From positions 185,503 through 249,502 of the forward strand of contig JAUJOR010000008.1 of NCBI GenBank assembly GCA_030447525.1: a stretch of 64,000 nucleotides of DNA. Direction: 5' to 3'. The first letter of the stretch is position 1; every line of letters starts with the position of its first letter. The notes beneath the pieces are model-generated. The model saw only the letters and a program-made list of their open reading frames with translations, was not told the origin of the DNA and searched no databases. The DNA is from Chloroflexota bacterium (GTDB lineage: Bacteria > Chloroflexota > UBA11872 > UBA12225). Made by a program: the position numbers and the translations under genes. Below are positions 9,510 through 17,708 of the stretch, one piece after another.

Positions 9510-10670
9510 ATGCAGCCGGGCCCGGGGACAGGTCTGCGACGCCGCGCCGCCCTCGCCGGTGGGGCCGGGGGCCTGGCGGCGGTCTGGGGCGCCCGACCGG
9601 CACGGGACGACGGGATGGCCTCAGACGAGGCGTCCCCTGAGCCGGAGTGGGCCCGGCCGGGGCCATACCGTAGCCCAGCCGGCATTGACTTCGACGTCGT
9701 ACGTCGAGAGTCCTTTGGCGCGGGTCAGCGCGTCGCCGTCACCTACTTCTTCTACTGGTACGACGCCGCGTTCCTGCGGGGCTGGCGGGGCCGGACGAAC
9801 GCCTACCCCTTCAACCCCGTAAACCATGAGACGATGTCCTTTCTCGATCCGGCCTGTTTCCGCAAGGAGTTTGCGGACATGCAGGACGCCGGGATCGACG
9901 CCGCCCTACCGGTGTACTGGGGAGCGCCCGGACAGTACACCCGGCGCGTCGCCCCGGCCCCGGAGCTGAATCTGTTCAGCACGCAGGGGCTGCCCCCCAT
10001 GGTGGAGGCCCTCGAGGGACTACGCGCCGAGGGGCGCCCCTTCAAGGTGGGGCTGTTCTTCGACACCACCATCCTGAACGATGAGGACCTGACCACGGCG
10101 CGGGGGCGGGCGGTGTTCTACGCCACCGTCCGCGATTACTTCTCTGTCATCCCGCCCCAGCACTGGGCGGCCATCGGCGGCCGGCCTTTGGTCTGGCTCT
10201 ACGACGCCCAGCGCGTCAAGGCCTTTGACCAGCGCACCTTCGATGACGTCTATGCCCGCTTTCCCCAGGACTTCGGGGGCCTGAGCCCGTATATCGTCCG
10301 GGAGCACCAGTGGTACCGCGGGCGCGTCGCCCCGCCCCAGCCCATCCTTCGAACGGAGGGCCTGTATCTTTGGGGCGCCGCCCCTTTCGGCTTCAACGAC
10401 GACCCCATCTGCACCGTCGCTCAGGTAGGTCCGGGCTTCTGCAACACTCAGTTTGGCGCCGGTGGGCCCAATCGCTTCTGCGTCGACCGCGAAGAGGGGC
10501 GCTACTACCAGCGGCAGCTGCAGCGCGCCGTGGAATCAGGGCGCCAGATTCTGGCCGTGGAGACCTGGAACGAGCTCGGCGAGGCGTCCGGCATACTGGA
10601 CACCCTGGAGTACGGGCGTCAGTACCTCGACCTGACGCGCCAGGGGCTCGAACGCTGGCGCGCCGGCTGA
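9510..10670 (+). CDS. GH99/GH71-like Tat-exported TIM-barrel protein
   Basis: A 386-residue protein. Its N-terminus (LRRRAALAGGAGGLAAVWGA) is a Tat-type signal. The ATG at 9510 was chosen because AAGGGA (9498-9503) sits six bases upstream and the signal is then at normal distance; 9486 is an upstream alternative. The mature part shows VTYFFYWYDA near the first strand, a KEFADMQDAGIDAALPVYWG strand-helix, GLFFDTT, and near the C-terminus VETWNELGEASGILDT. This order of motifs is that of GH99-like and DUF5010 barrel glycosidases, where acidic residues late in the barrel are catalytic. It probably acts on exported polysaccharide. The specific activity is unknown. Confidence 0.6.
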   Translation: MQPGPGTGLRRRAALAGGAGGLAAVWGARPARDDGMASDEASPEPEWARPGPYRSPAGIDFDVVRRESFGAGQRVAVTYFFYWYDAAFLRGWRGRTNAYPFNPVNHETMSFLDPACFRKEFADMQDAGIDAALPVYWGAPGQYTRRVAPAPELNLFSTQGLPPMVEALEGLRAEGRPFKVGLFFDTTILNDEDLTTARGRAVFYATVRDYFSVIPPQHWAAIGGRPLVWLYDAQRVKAFDQRTFDDVYARFPQDFGGLSPYIVREHQWYRGRVAPPQPILRTEGLYLWGAAPFGFNDDPICTVAQVGPGFCNTQFGAGGPNRFCVDREEGRYYQRQLQRAVESGRQILAVETWNELGEASGILDTLEYGRQYLDLTRQGLERWRAG

Positions 10671-10705
10671 GCAAAGACGCAAGCACAGGCGCACCCTGGA
10701 CTTGC

Positions 10706-11755
10706 TCAGGCCGCGCCACAGCGGCGCGTTGTAGGGGCGTCGCCTCCCTCGTAGCCATCGCTCCACATCACGGCCGCGCCGAGGGCAGCCACGGCCCGCG
10801 CGGCCAAGCGGGCCGTCTGCCGTTCTCGATCCGCCGGCGGGAAGAGCTCCACCACGTCTGCCCCGGCCAGCAGGCCACTGGCCCCGACGCGGCGCAGTAG
10901 GGCCATCACCGGCTCTGCCAGGGCACCGTAAGCCACCGGTACGGCCACGCCGGGGGCGACGTAAGGATCGAACACGTCCATGTCCAGGCTGACATACAGC
11001 CGGCCGCCGGCCCGCCGCACGCGCTCCAGCAGGGCGTCGAGGCGGGGCAGCCAGCCGTCACCACGGAGCGACTCCACGTCCCACAGGCTCAGGGCGGGCT
11101 GCGCGTCCAGGAGGCTCCGTTCCCCAGCATCGAACGCGCGGACGCCGGCCAGCGTCACCCGCTCCGGCGTCAGCGGCTCCTCCACGGCCAGCGGACCGCT
11201 ACCGAGCAAGCCGGCGAGCACCATGCCATGGAGATTGCCCGTGGGTGACGTCTCCCCCGTGTTCAAGTCCGGGTGGGCGTCCAGCCAAAGCAGGAATAGG
11301 GGCTCCCCGCTGCGCCCCGCCAGGTGGGGGCCCTGGCGGGCGCGCTTGCCCAACCCGGCTTTCACCCCCAGCACGCTACCCAGGGCCACCGTGTGGTCGC
11401 CCCCGATGACCACCGGCACCATACCCCGGGCCACCGAACGACTCACAGCCAGCCCCACGGCCGCCGTGACCGCGGTCACGCTGGCGTTCCCGAGGCGTGG
11501 TCGGTGGAGGACGTAATCCTGAGGGTCGAACTGCGCCAGGATGTACGCCGGCCCCAGGCGGAGTCCCGGTGCCTGCGGGGCTCCAGCACCCGTGGGAACG
11601 GCGATGATCGGACCACAAGGGCGGCCGGCGTACAGGGGTGGCGCCACATCGGGACGCTCCCGGGCTATCCGCTGCACCGAGACCACCGCCATTTCTGACC
11701 GCCCGGACACACCCACCGCTGCGGACGCTTCCGACCCTACCGATGTCGCGTGCAT
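10706..11755 (-). CDS. Arginase-family ureohydrolase
   Basis: A 349-residue protein with all manganese-binding motifs of the ureohydrolase superfamily: GGDH (118-121), DAHPD (159-163) followed by NTGETSPTGNLHGM, and SLDMDVFDP (256-264). The TGNLHGM sequence resembles arginases more than agmatinases, but formiminoglutamase or guanidine-type hydrolases of the same family are possible. It hydrolyses a guanidino compound to an amine and urea in the cytoplasm. The start at 11755 was picked for the GGGGGT ribosome-binding sequence five bases upstream; an in-frame extension to 11896 lacks family homology. It stands alone, convergent with the gene ending at 10670. Confidence 0.85.
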   Translation of the reverse strand: MHATSVGSEASAAVGVSGRSEMAVVSVQRIARERPDVAPPLYAGRPCGPIIAVPTGAGAPQAPGLRLGPAYILAQFDPQDYVLHRPRLGNASVTAVTAAVGLAVSRSVARGMVPVVIGGDHTVALGSVLGVKAGLGKRARQGPHLAGRSGEPLFLLWLDAHPDLNTGETSPTGNLHGMVLAGLLGSGPLAVEEPLTPERVTLAGVRAFDAGERSLLDAQPALSLWDVESLRGDGWLPRLDALLERVRRAGGRLYVSLDMDVFDPYVAPGVAVPVAYGALAEPVMALLRRVGASGLLAGADVVELFPPADRERQTARLAARAVAALGAAVMWSDGYEGGDAPTTRRCGAA

Positions 11756-12022
11756 TGTGACCCCCTTGTCACGCACCTCACCGCAGCGCGTTCGATCTAC
11801 GATCAATCGCGCTGCGCCCGACCATTGTTTCCGGCGACACCGCTTCATCTGTCCTTCTGCGCACCCACGACCTCCACCCCATGGCCCGGTGGACACCGCG
11901 ACCGGAGCGAGACCGTGGCAACCACGCGGCGGCTACGCCGCTATTCCCCTTTACTAACGATACGACTCCCAGAGGCACTCGGTGATGCCGCCGCGCCCTG
12001 TCCGGCCACCGCCAGGGCGAAG

Positions 12023-12670
12023 TCAGCCAAAAACGGCACGGTAATCTACCGGCAGGGGCTCGGTTGGTCCAGGCGCCCCTGCCGGCTGGTCAAGGAACGG
12101 CGGTGCCGGCTGGTCCCCTTCCCCGCCCCGTACCACAGTGAAGACGAAGTTGCAGTGCTGCCCATTCGCCGTTTGCCACCAGCGCCCCACCCCCCAGCCC
12201 TCCTCTGGGCCAAGCCAGGCGATACCCCCCAGCACCGGGTTGTCGGTCAAGAGATCCGCCGCCGTGCCGGCGCAGGCGACGGCCAGCAACCCCCCAGCGG
12301 GGGTGACGGTCACCGGGCCCAGCCAGCCCAGGACCTCAAACGTTTGCCCGCTCACGACGTCCGATTGCCAGTGGGAGGCGAAGCGGTTGTCCGGGACATC
12401 GTCATCACCGATCACCCCGAAGCGGAGATCGAACTCGCCCCCCCGGCCATCACCCCGATCGTCGTGGACGACCACCTCCCGGACGAAAACTTTCAACTGC
12501 GCTGCACCCTTCGGCTGCCCTTCTCCAACGGGCGCATCTACCGGCGCACTTGACTCCCCCGCTGGCACGTCCGAGCCGTGCGACACAGACTGGTGCGACA
12601 CAGACTGGTCGTGGTCGGACACAAGAGACCGCTCCGCTTGGACGTCCGCCGCCGGCTCAGAGGCTCCCAT
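12023..12670 (-). CDS. Hypothetical protein, 215 residues
   Basis: I do not recognise a family. The first ~55 residues are polar and low in complexity (SVSHQSVSHGSD). The remainder alternates beta-like stretches: LKVFVREVVVHDDRG, EFDLRFGVIGDDDVPDN, TFEVLGWLGPVTVTPAGG and a Trp-rich end, WLGPEEGWGVGRWWQTANG. The pattern suggests a small beta-rich soluble domain. No signal peptide or membrane segment is visible. GAGG lies ~10 bases before the ATG. The opposite-strand open frames here read as low-complexity Arg/Pro-rich shadows, so this strand was chosen. Confidence 0.5.
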   Translation of the reverse strand: MGASEPAADVQAERSLVSDHDQSVSHQSVSHGSDVPAGESSAPVDAPVGEGQPKGAAQLKVFVREVVVHDDRGDGRGGEFDLRFGVIGDDDVPDNRFASHWQSDVVSGQTFEVLGWLGPVTVTPAGGLLAVACAGTAADLLTDNPVLGGIAWLGPEEGWGVGRWWQTANGQHCNFVFTVVRGGEGDQPAPPFLDQPAGAPGPTEPLPVDYRAVFG

Positions 12671-12859
12671 CGTGCTGTGACCTCATCTTGATTACGCGTC
12701 GCTTACCACGGCAACGAGACTTCAATCTGCTACGGGGCGAAGCCCTGTGAACGGGAACCCTCGTTGCAGTATTACCAGGGCCAAGGGTATGACATAGCGC
12801 CGGGTGGCTCCCAACAACGCTACCGCCCCGGCCAGGCACGGCCGGCCCTCCAGGTAAGG

Positions 12860-12887
12860 CCACCCCAGGTAACGCCACCTGGGGTGG
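12860..12887. terminator. Strong hairpin, possible terminator
   Basis: A perfect 11-bp stem, CCACCCCAGGT (12860-12870) with ACCTGGGGTGG (12877-12887), encloses the loop AACGCC. It sits 67 bp past the stop of the minus-strand gene ending at 12954 and upstream of the gene starting at 12670. There is no T-tract on either side, so intrinsic termination is uncertain. Confidence 0.45.
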
Positions 12888-12953
12888 AGGCGAGGCAGCT
12901 GGGGCCGGGCAGCGCGCGCAAGGGGAAGAGAGACAAGCGCCCCTGCAGGGCGG

Positions 12954-13343
12954 TCAGGCCGCCAGGGAGGGGGCGAGGCGGGCCGCCTCGACCAGCCAGC
13001 GGGCGAATCGCACCTCCGGCCCCGGATCATCCACCGAGTGCTCCGGGCCGGCGGACGCGTCGGCGGGTGCGCCGTCCCGCCCTCCGGCGAGGCCCTGGCG
13101 CCAGAGCGCGCGGGCCGCGGCGGCCGTGGCTCGCGCCTCCCGATGTTCCAGCACCGCCTGATCCAGGTCCAGGGGATCGCCGCGCCCCAGCACGGCGTCG
13201 CGCTGCCGTCCATAGAGGCGCCGGCGGGCGCGCTCGAGGGTTGCCTCGGCGTCCACGAGACGCACCGAGGCCGCGGCAACAGCGGCGCTCGCTATCGGGT
13301 TTCGCAGGTCGTACAAGTCATGCAGTCTGGTGGCATTCATCAT
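12954..13343 (-). CDS. Hypothetical small helical protein, 129 residues
   Basis: No family is recognised. The sequence is rich in Ala, Arg and Leu, with heptad-like helices (SVRLVDAEATLERARRRLYG and VLEHREARATAAAARALWRQ), suggesting a mostly helical, possibly coiled-coil protein. The C-terminal RFARWLVEAARLAPSLAA is another amphipathic helix. No signal or membrane segment is seen. A hairpin lies just downstream. Confidence 0.5.
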   Translation of the reverse strand: MMNATRLHDLYDLRNPIASAAVAAASVRLVDAEATLERARRRLYGRQRDAVLGRGDPLDLDQAVLEHREARATAAAARALWRQGLAGGRDGAPADASAGPEHSVDDPGPEVRFARWLVEAARLAPSLAA

Positions 13344-13530
13344 TGTTTTCCTGTGTATCTACACCGGTCCGGGCCTCGGCGTTACAGTCCCAATTGCACG
13401 TTGCGCGCCGGGGTACGTGCCGCGGGAAGATCTTCGGGCCCTGCAGAGCGGTGCGGACCCTGGGGAGATACACGAGACGGGGGACGCAATTGGTGCCCTG
13501 GTGCCCCGGCACGGAGCGGCGCGCATGGGG

Positions 13531-13536
13531 TATAAT
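13531..13536 (+). promoter_or_regulatory. Consensus -10 box (TATAAT) before 13554 gene
   Basis: A perfect TATAAT lies 17 bases before the ATG at 13554, which would give a leader of only about ten bases. No -35 resembling TTGACA is found at 17 bp spacing. The spot stands out in this GC-rich sequence. Confidence 0.5.
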
Positions 13537-13553
13537 GCTGGCTTGCAGAGGCG

Positions 13554-13931
13554 ATGCAAGCACCTGGACGCCCAAACACACTGGAGGACTTCCTACGGGA
13601 TGCGGCCGCAGTGCTGGAGGCCCAGGGGTGGAAGGTGGCGCGGCGCCAGGGTCAAGCCGGGGTAGCCTGGCACCTGGCGGCGCGCAAGGGCGACAAGTGG
13701 CGCCTGGTGCAGGTCATGCTCCCAGCGACCTGCCCCGCAGACTGCCAGGAAGGCCGTCGTCTGCTCGGCGAGACGGTGCAACTACCGGCGCGCCTGGGCA
13801 GCATGGAGCAGTGGATGGCCCACGTGCGTCCGGACGGGCGTGTCACCTTTGGTCCTTACACCCTCAACCCCCAGATCTGGGGCAACAACGTGAACGCCCT
13901 GGAGCGTCTCAACCTTACCGCTGATCGGTAG
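13554..13931 (+). CDS. Hypothetical protein, 125 residues
   Basis: No family is recognised. The order is an N-terminal helix (LEDFLRDAAAVLEAQGWKVA), a beta pair (AGVAWHLAARKGDKWRLVQV), then a helix and two strands ending RVTFGPYTLN. The helix/WKV and KW..VQV pattern recalls small restriction-endonuclease-like domains, but no catalytic triad is visible. A clean TATAAT sits 17 bases upstream with no convincing Shine-Dalgarno sequence, so translation may be nearly leaderless. It is divergent from the 12954-13343 gene. Confidence 0.55.
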   Translation: MQAPGRPNTLEDFLRDAAAVLEAQGWKVARRQGQAGVAWHLAARKGDKWRLVQVMLPATCPADCQEGRRLLGETVQLPARLGSMEQWMAHVRPDGRVTFGPYTLNPQIWGNNVNALERLNLTADR

Positions 13932-14154
13932 GGTCCGTTGGGGAGGTCGCGCTCAGGCACCGGCCGCGCATATGGCGGTTGGTGGGGTATTCTGTCTTCC
14001 CCAGCGATGGGGGATGTGCCCCGAGATATACACTCGTACATCCGGGCACCGGCGAGGTAGGTCGTCCCCTGTACCCCCGCCCGTGCCCTGCAAGGTGCCG
14101 GCACCCGATCTCCGGCGGGGACCGGCGCTGGCCCGCCCAACGGTTAGCCAGGGG

Positions 14155-15186
14155 CTAGAGTGGGCCGGAGGGGGTTGGGAGACCGGCGGGGATGCGACCC
14201 GCTTGCTCGTAGCGGCGCTTCTGGAGATCTGACTTGACCCAGTTGCCGAACATGTCTGGATACGGGGGCAGGTTGTCCACCACCTCTCGGGCGTAGCCGT
14301 CGATCAATGCCAGGGCGGCCGGGCTGGGCCGCAGCTCCGTCGCCCGGGCGTTCTCCTCGATCTCTGCCACGGTGCGCGCCCCCAGCAGGGAGGTGGTGAT
14401 CCCCGGGCGTTGCACCGTCCAGGCGATGGCCAGCTGCGCCAGCGTCTGGCCCTGCTCTTTTGCCACCGGCTTCATCTGCTCCACGGCCGCCAGGCAGCGC
14501 TCGTAGTGCGCCTCTTGGAAGAGCACCGTGGTCGGCCGGTTGTCGCCCTCGGCAAAGGGCGTCTCACGCGTCAACGTCCCCGTAAGCAGCCCCTGGGCCA
14601 GGCTGCTGTAGGTCATGATCCCGATGTTGTGCTCCAGACAGTAGGGCACCTCTTCACGCTCGATAAAGCGCCAGAACAGGTTGTATGGGGGCTGCAGCAC
14701 GTCGATCCGCCCATGGCGCTGGGCCACCTCCATCTCACCGGCGGTGAAGTTGGAGACGCCGATGGCTCGAATCTTCCCCTCCCGGCGCATCGCCTCGAGC
14801 TCCCCCATGGCGTCGGCGATGGGGAGGTCGACGTTGGGCCAGTGGATAAAGTAGACGTCCAGGTAGTCCGTCTCCAGGCGCCGGCATGAGCCTTCCCAGG
14901 CCGTTCGGATAGCGGCCGGGGTCAGGTTGCCCGGGCTCACCTTGTCTGAGATCACCGCCTGGGAGCGCCGCCCACGAAGGGCGCGGCCGAGCACCTCCTC
15001 GGCGTGCCCCCGGCCGTAGCCCTCGGCCGTGTCGATCAGATTGACGCCCAGATCCAGGGCGCGATGGATGGTGCGGATCGACTCGGCATCGTCGCTCTCC
15101 CCCCACCACTGGCCGCTCATCGGCCAGGTCCCCAAACCGATAACAGAGACCGCTACCCCGGACTGCCCCAAGCCTCGCCGTTCCAT
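14155..15186 (-). CDS. Aldo/keto reductase
   Basis: A 343-residue (alpha/beta)8 barrel NADPH-dependent oxidoreductase. The catalytic tetrad is present: D52 and Y57 in NLIDTAEGYGRG, K82 in ISDKVSP, and H115 in FIHWPN. LDVYFIHWPNVDLPIADAMG and KIRAIGVSNF are hallmark strands, and the late motif TTSLLGARTVAEIEENARA is the cofactor-binding strand and helix. These enzymes reduce aldehydes and keto sugars or act in reverse. Length and start are typical. It is a monocistronic minus-strand gene, 195 bp before the 2-hydroxyacid dehydrogenase on the same strand. Confidence 0.92.
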   Translation of the reverse strand: MERRGLGQSGVAVSVIGLGTWPMSGQWWGESDDAESIRTIHRALDLGVNLIDTAEGYGRGHAEEVLGRALRGRRSQAVISDKVSPGNLTPAAIRTAWEGSCRRLETDYLDVYFIHWPNVDLPIADAMGELEAMRREGKIRAIGVSNFTAGEMEVAQRHGRIDVLQPPYNLFWRFIEREEVPYCLEHNIGIMTYSSLAQGLLTGTLTRETPFAEGDNRPTTVLFQEAHYERCLAAVEQMKPVAKEQGQTLAQLAIAWTVQRPGITTSLLGARTVAEIEENARATELRPSPAALALIDGYAREVVDNLPPYPDMFGNWVKSDLQKRRYEQAGRIPAGLPTPSGPL

Positions 15187-15381
15187 CCCCTGTCCCTCCT
15201 GTCTCTCCGTCCGTCACTTGTCCATCGGCTACTCGCAGCGCCCTTGCCCCTGGCCGGCGCAGCATAACGGGGCACCGGCCACGGGGCAAGGCGGAAACCC
15301 CCCGGCCGCGTCCCTGTGGCGCGGGCAGGCCCACCTCCGTCGGAGTGTCCCTTCCGCGACCGCTTCCCCTCCACCACATGC

Positions 15382-16362
15382 CTAGACCACCTGATTCTGG
15401 AGCGTTTGCTCCCCCCGTTCCAGCCGGCCCAGATTGCCCATCAAGATGTCCAGGACGTTGGACTCGTACTGCTGCGTCTCGCCGGCCGTATGCGGGGTAA
15501 TCAAGACGTTGTCCAGGTCCCAGAAGGGGCTGCCGGCCGGCAACGGCTCGTCCATCAAGTGATCCAGGCCCGCCCCGGCGATGGTGCCGTCACGTAGAGC
15601 CGCGAGCAGGGCCGGCTCGTCGACGCAGGCCCCGCGGGCGACGTTGATCAGGTACGCCGAGGGCTTCATCAGCGCCAGGCGCGGTCGCGAGATGAGCCCC
15701 CGCGTCTCATCCGTCAACGGGCAGTGCAGGACGACGAAGTCCGCGGCACGGAGCAGGTCTTCGATGTGCTCCGCCGGCCACACCTCGTCGGCCACGCCGG
15801 AGGTCCCTGCGGGCGTACGTTTGGTGGCGATGACGCGCATGCCGAAGGCCTTGCCCAGGGCCGCCGTTCGGGAGCCGATGTGCCCCAGCCCGATGATGCC
15901 GAGGGTCTTGCCGGTCAGTTCATCCTCCCGCTGGCCGATGTCGGCGATCATGCCCCGCCAGGTATGCCGTCGCTGATTGTCGCGCGCCTGGGGCAGCTTG
16001 CGCGCCAGGGCCAGGATCATAGCCAGGGCGTGCTCGCTCACCGCATTGCGGTTCACCCCCCGGGCGCTGCTCAAGCGGATACCCCGGCGCCGCAGATCCT
16101 CCAGCGGGAACTGGTCGTAGCCGGCGCCGATAGACTGGATCCAGCGCAGCTTTGGCGCCTGCTCCAGGAGGGTGTTGCGCCACAGGCCGGAGATCACCAG
16201 GACATGGGCCTCGGGCAGCCGGGCCATCAAGGCGTCCAGGTCGCGCACCTCGAAGTGACGGATCCCCGTGCCCCGGGCGCCGAAGGCCGCGCCCATCTGA
16301 TAGGCCACGTGTGCAAAGCAGATGGTAAGGGCGTCACGTGGCACAAACCCGGTGGCCGTCAT
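15382..16362 (-). CDS. D-2-hydroxyacid dehydrogenase
   Basis: A 326-residue NAD(P)-dependent dehydrogenase. The Rossmann fingerprint is IIGLGHIGSRTA (about 155-166). The catalytic set is visible: an arginine in NVARGACVDE, a glutamate region in GLDHLMDEPLP, and a histidine in ITPHTAGE, the usual Arg/Glu/His. ERALAMILALAR-like helices (here SEHALAMILALARKLPQ) are family typical. It reduces a 2-keto acid or oxidises a D-2-hydroxyacid in the cytoplasm; the substrate is not predictable, with glyoxylate or hydroxypyruvate as candidates. It is transcribed in the same direction as the aldo/keto reductase downstream. Confidence 0.9.
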   Translation of the reverse strand: MTATGFVPRDALTICFAHVAYQMGAAFGARGTGIRHFEVRDLDALMARLPEAHVLVISGLWRNTLLEQAPKLRWIQSIGAGYDQFPLEDLRRRGIRLSSARGVNRNAVSEHALAMILALARKLPQARDNQRRHTWRGMIADIGQREDELTGKTLGIIGLGHIGSRTAALGKAFGMRVIATKRTPAGTSGVADEVWPAEHIEDLLRAADFVVLHCPLTDETRGLISRPRLALMKPSAYLINVARGACVDEPALLAALRDGTIAGAGLDHLMDEPLPAGSPFWDLDNVLITPHTAGETQQYESNVLDILMGNLGRLERGEQTLQNQVV

Positions 16363-16860
16363 CTCTTCCTCCGTCCTTTCTCTGGCTCCAGGTTCGGGAC
16401 CGGGCCCGCGCCCCTGGGGCGGTGCCCGACGCCGTCCTGACGGGGCGGACTCCGGCGCCGGTAGCGGAGCTGGTGGCGCCGGAAACGGTAGCGCTCACCG
16501 CGCACCTGCCAGCCGACAGCGGGCGGTGGGCGGTACATCCATGCTCTTCACCTTCCTCCCCCTGCGTTTCCCGCTGCCCCCGCTCCCTGCTTGTCTACTT
16601 GTCGTCTCCCCCGGCACCGCTGCCCCCACTCCCTACTTGTCGCCCCGGCCCCTCGGCCATCTCATCATCCTCCGTCCCCATAGAGGATGCAAGCCCGGCC
16701 GGCCACCAGACGGTTGGCGCAACCATTACACTATTAGTGATCAACTAGCAGACCGACGGATAAGCGGTAGGGACGCCTGGCGCATGCGTGACTCACGGTG
16801 AGCCTGCGTCTAACGCCGTTGGGGGAGGATCACCCTTGTAGTCGCCTGGCAAGGTAAGGA
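16363..16860. other. 498-bp intergenic region between divergent genes
   Basis: No credible gene is visible. It holds a ~25-bp direct repeat (16571-16595 and 16617-16642, core CCGCTGCCCCC plus CTCCCT plus CTTGTC) in a pyrimidine-rich stretch, and an AT-rich patch at 16721-16745 with an 11-bp palindrome. It presumably carries the promoters of the dehydrogenase (minus) and response regulator (plus). Confidence 0.5.
16729..16739. promoter_or_regulatory. Palindrome CACTATTAGTG, candidate operator
   Basis: A perfect 11-bp inverted repeat (CACTA, T, TAGTG) lies in the only AT-rich patch upstream of the response regulator, followed by TAGTGATCAACTA, another imperfect repeat. TTGGCG at 16714-16719 may be a -35. 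There is no direct evidence of function. Confidence 0.3.
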
Positions 16861-17673
16861 ATGGCAGTGAACAGAGGGATAAGTGGAGAAGCAGGGTATG
16901 CGGGGCCGGCGCTCCCAGCGGCCCGCTCCGGAGCGCCGGGAGCGCCGGGAGCGCACGCCGTTGAAGGGGGCCGCATCCTCATGGTGGAGGATCATGCGGA
17001 CATCCGAGAGATCATCAACCTCGGACTGAGCGGCCTGGGCTACGAGGTGCACAGCGCACCGGAGGCGGCGCAGGGTCTGTCCAAGTTCCTCGAGCTGCGC
17101 CCCGACGCCGTGCTCGTCGACCTGCTGTTGCCGGGAATGGACGGCCTCGGGCTGTGCCGCCGGCTGCGCGAGCTCTCAGACGTCCCCATCATCATCATCT
17201 CGGCGCTGCGCAATGAGACCCAGATCATCAGTGGCTTGGACGCCGGCGCCGATGACTATGTCACCAAGCCCTTCAGTATCCAGGAGCTGAGCGCCCGCCT
17301 GCGCGCCCTGCTGCGCCGGCGGGAGCGGGAGTCTGTCCCGGCCTCGCGTCGGGTGGAGTTCGACGGCGGGCGCCTGTCGGTAGATCTCGAGGCCCAGCAT
17401 GTCATCCGCAACGGCGTGGACGTGCACCTCAGCCCCACTGAGTTCCGCCTCCTACGCTACCTCGTGGCCAACGCCCGTCGGGTCATCCCGCACCGCGAGC
17501 TGATCTCGCAAGTGTGGGGGGACGACGCCGCTCGGCTGGGCCCGTACCTCAAGATCTACATCGGCCGGGTGCGCCAGAAGATCGAGCAGGACCCCACGCA
17601 CCCGCGCCTGATCACGTCACGCCACAGTACAGGCTACGTCTTCGAGGAGACGCCCGTACGGACGACGGCCTGA
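16861..17673 (+). CDS. OmpR-family response regulator
   Basis: A 270-residue two-domain regulator. After a ~37-residue Ala/Gly/Pro-rich extension, the receiver domain starts RILMVEDHADIRE (acidic pocket). The phosphoacceptor is D87 in VLVDLLLPGMDG, the switch Ser is in IIISALRNET, and the conserved K136 is in YVTKPF. The C-terminal winged helix (LSPTEFRLLRYLVANARRVI to TSRHSTGYVF) is the OmpR/PhoB type and binds direct-repeat DNA sites. No kinase gene is adjacent; the membrane histidine kinase starting at 21900 is the nearest candidate partner. The long N-terminal extension is unusual, and the real start could be internal. Confidence 0.93.
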   Translation: MAVNRGISGEAGYAGPALPAARSGAPGAPGAHAVEGGRILMVEDHADIREIINLGLSGLGYEVHSAPEAAQGLSKFLELRPDAVLVDLLLPGMDGLGLCRRLRELSDVPIIIISALRNETQIISGLDAGADDYVTKPFSIQELSARLRALLRRRERESVPASRRVEFDGGRLSVDLEAQHVIRNGVDVHLSPTEFRLLRYLVANARRVIPHRELISQVWGDDAARLGPYLKIYIGRVRQKIEQDPTHPRLITSRHSTGYVFEETPVRTTA

Positions 17674-17708
17674 CCGGCGCGGGCGCCCAGACGACGGCCG
17701 GGGGCGAA

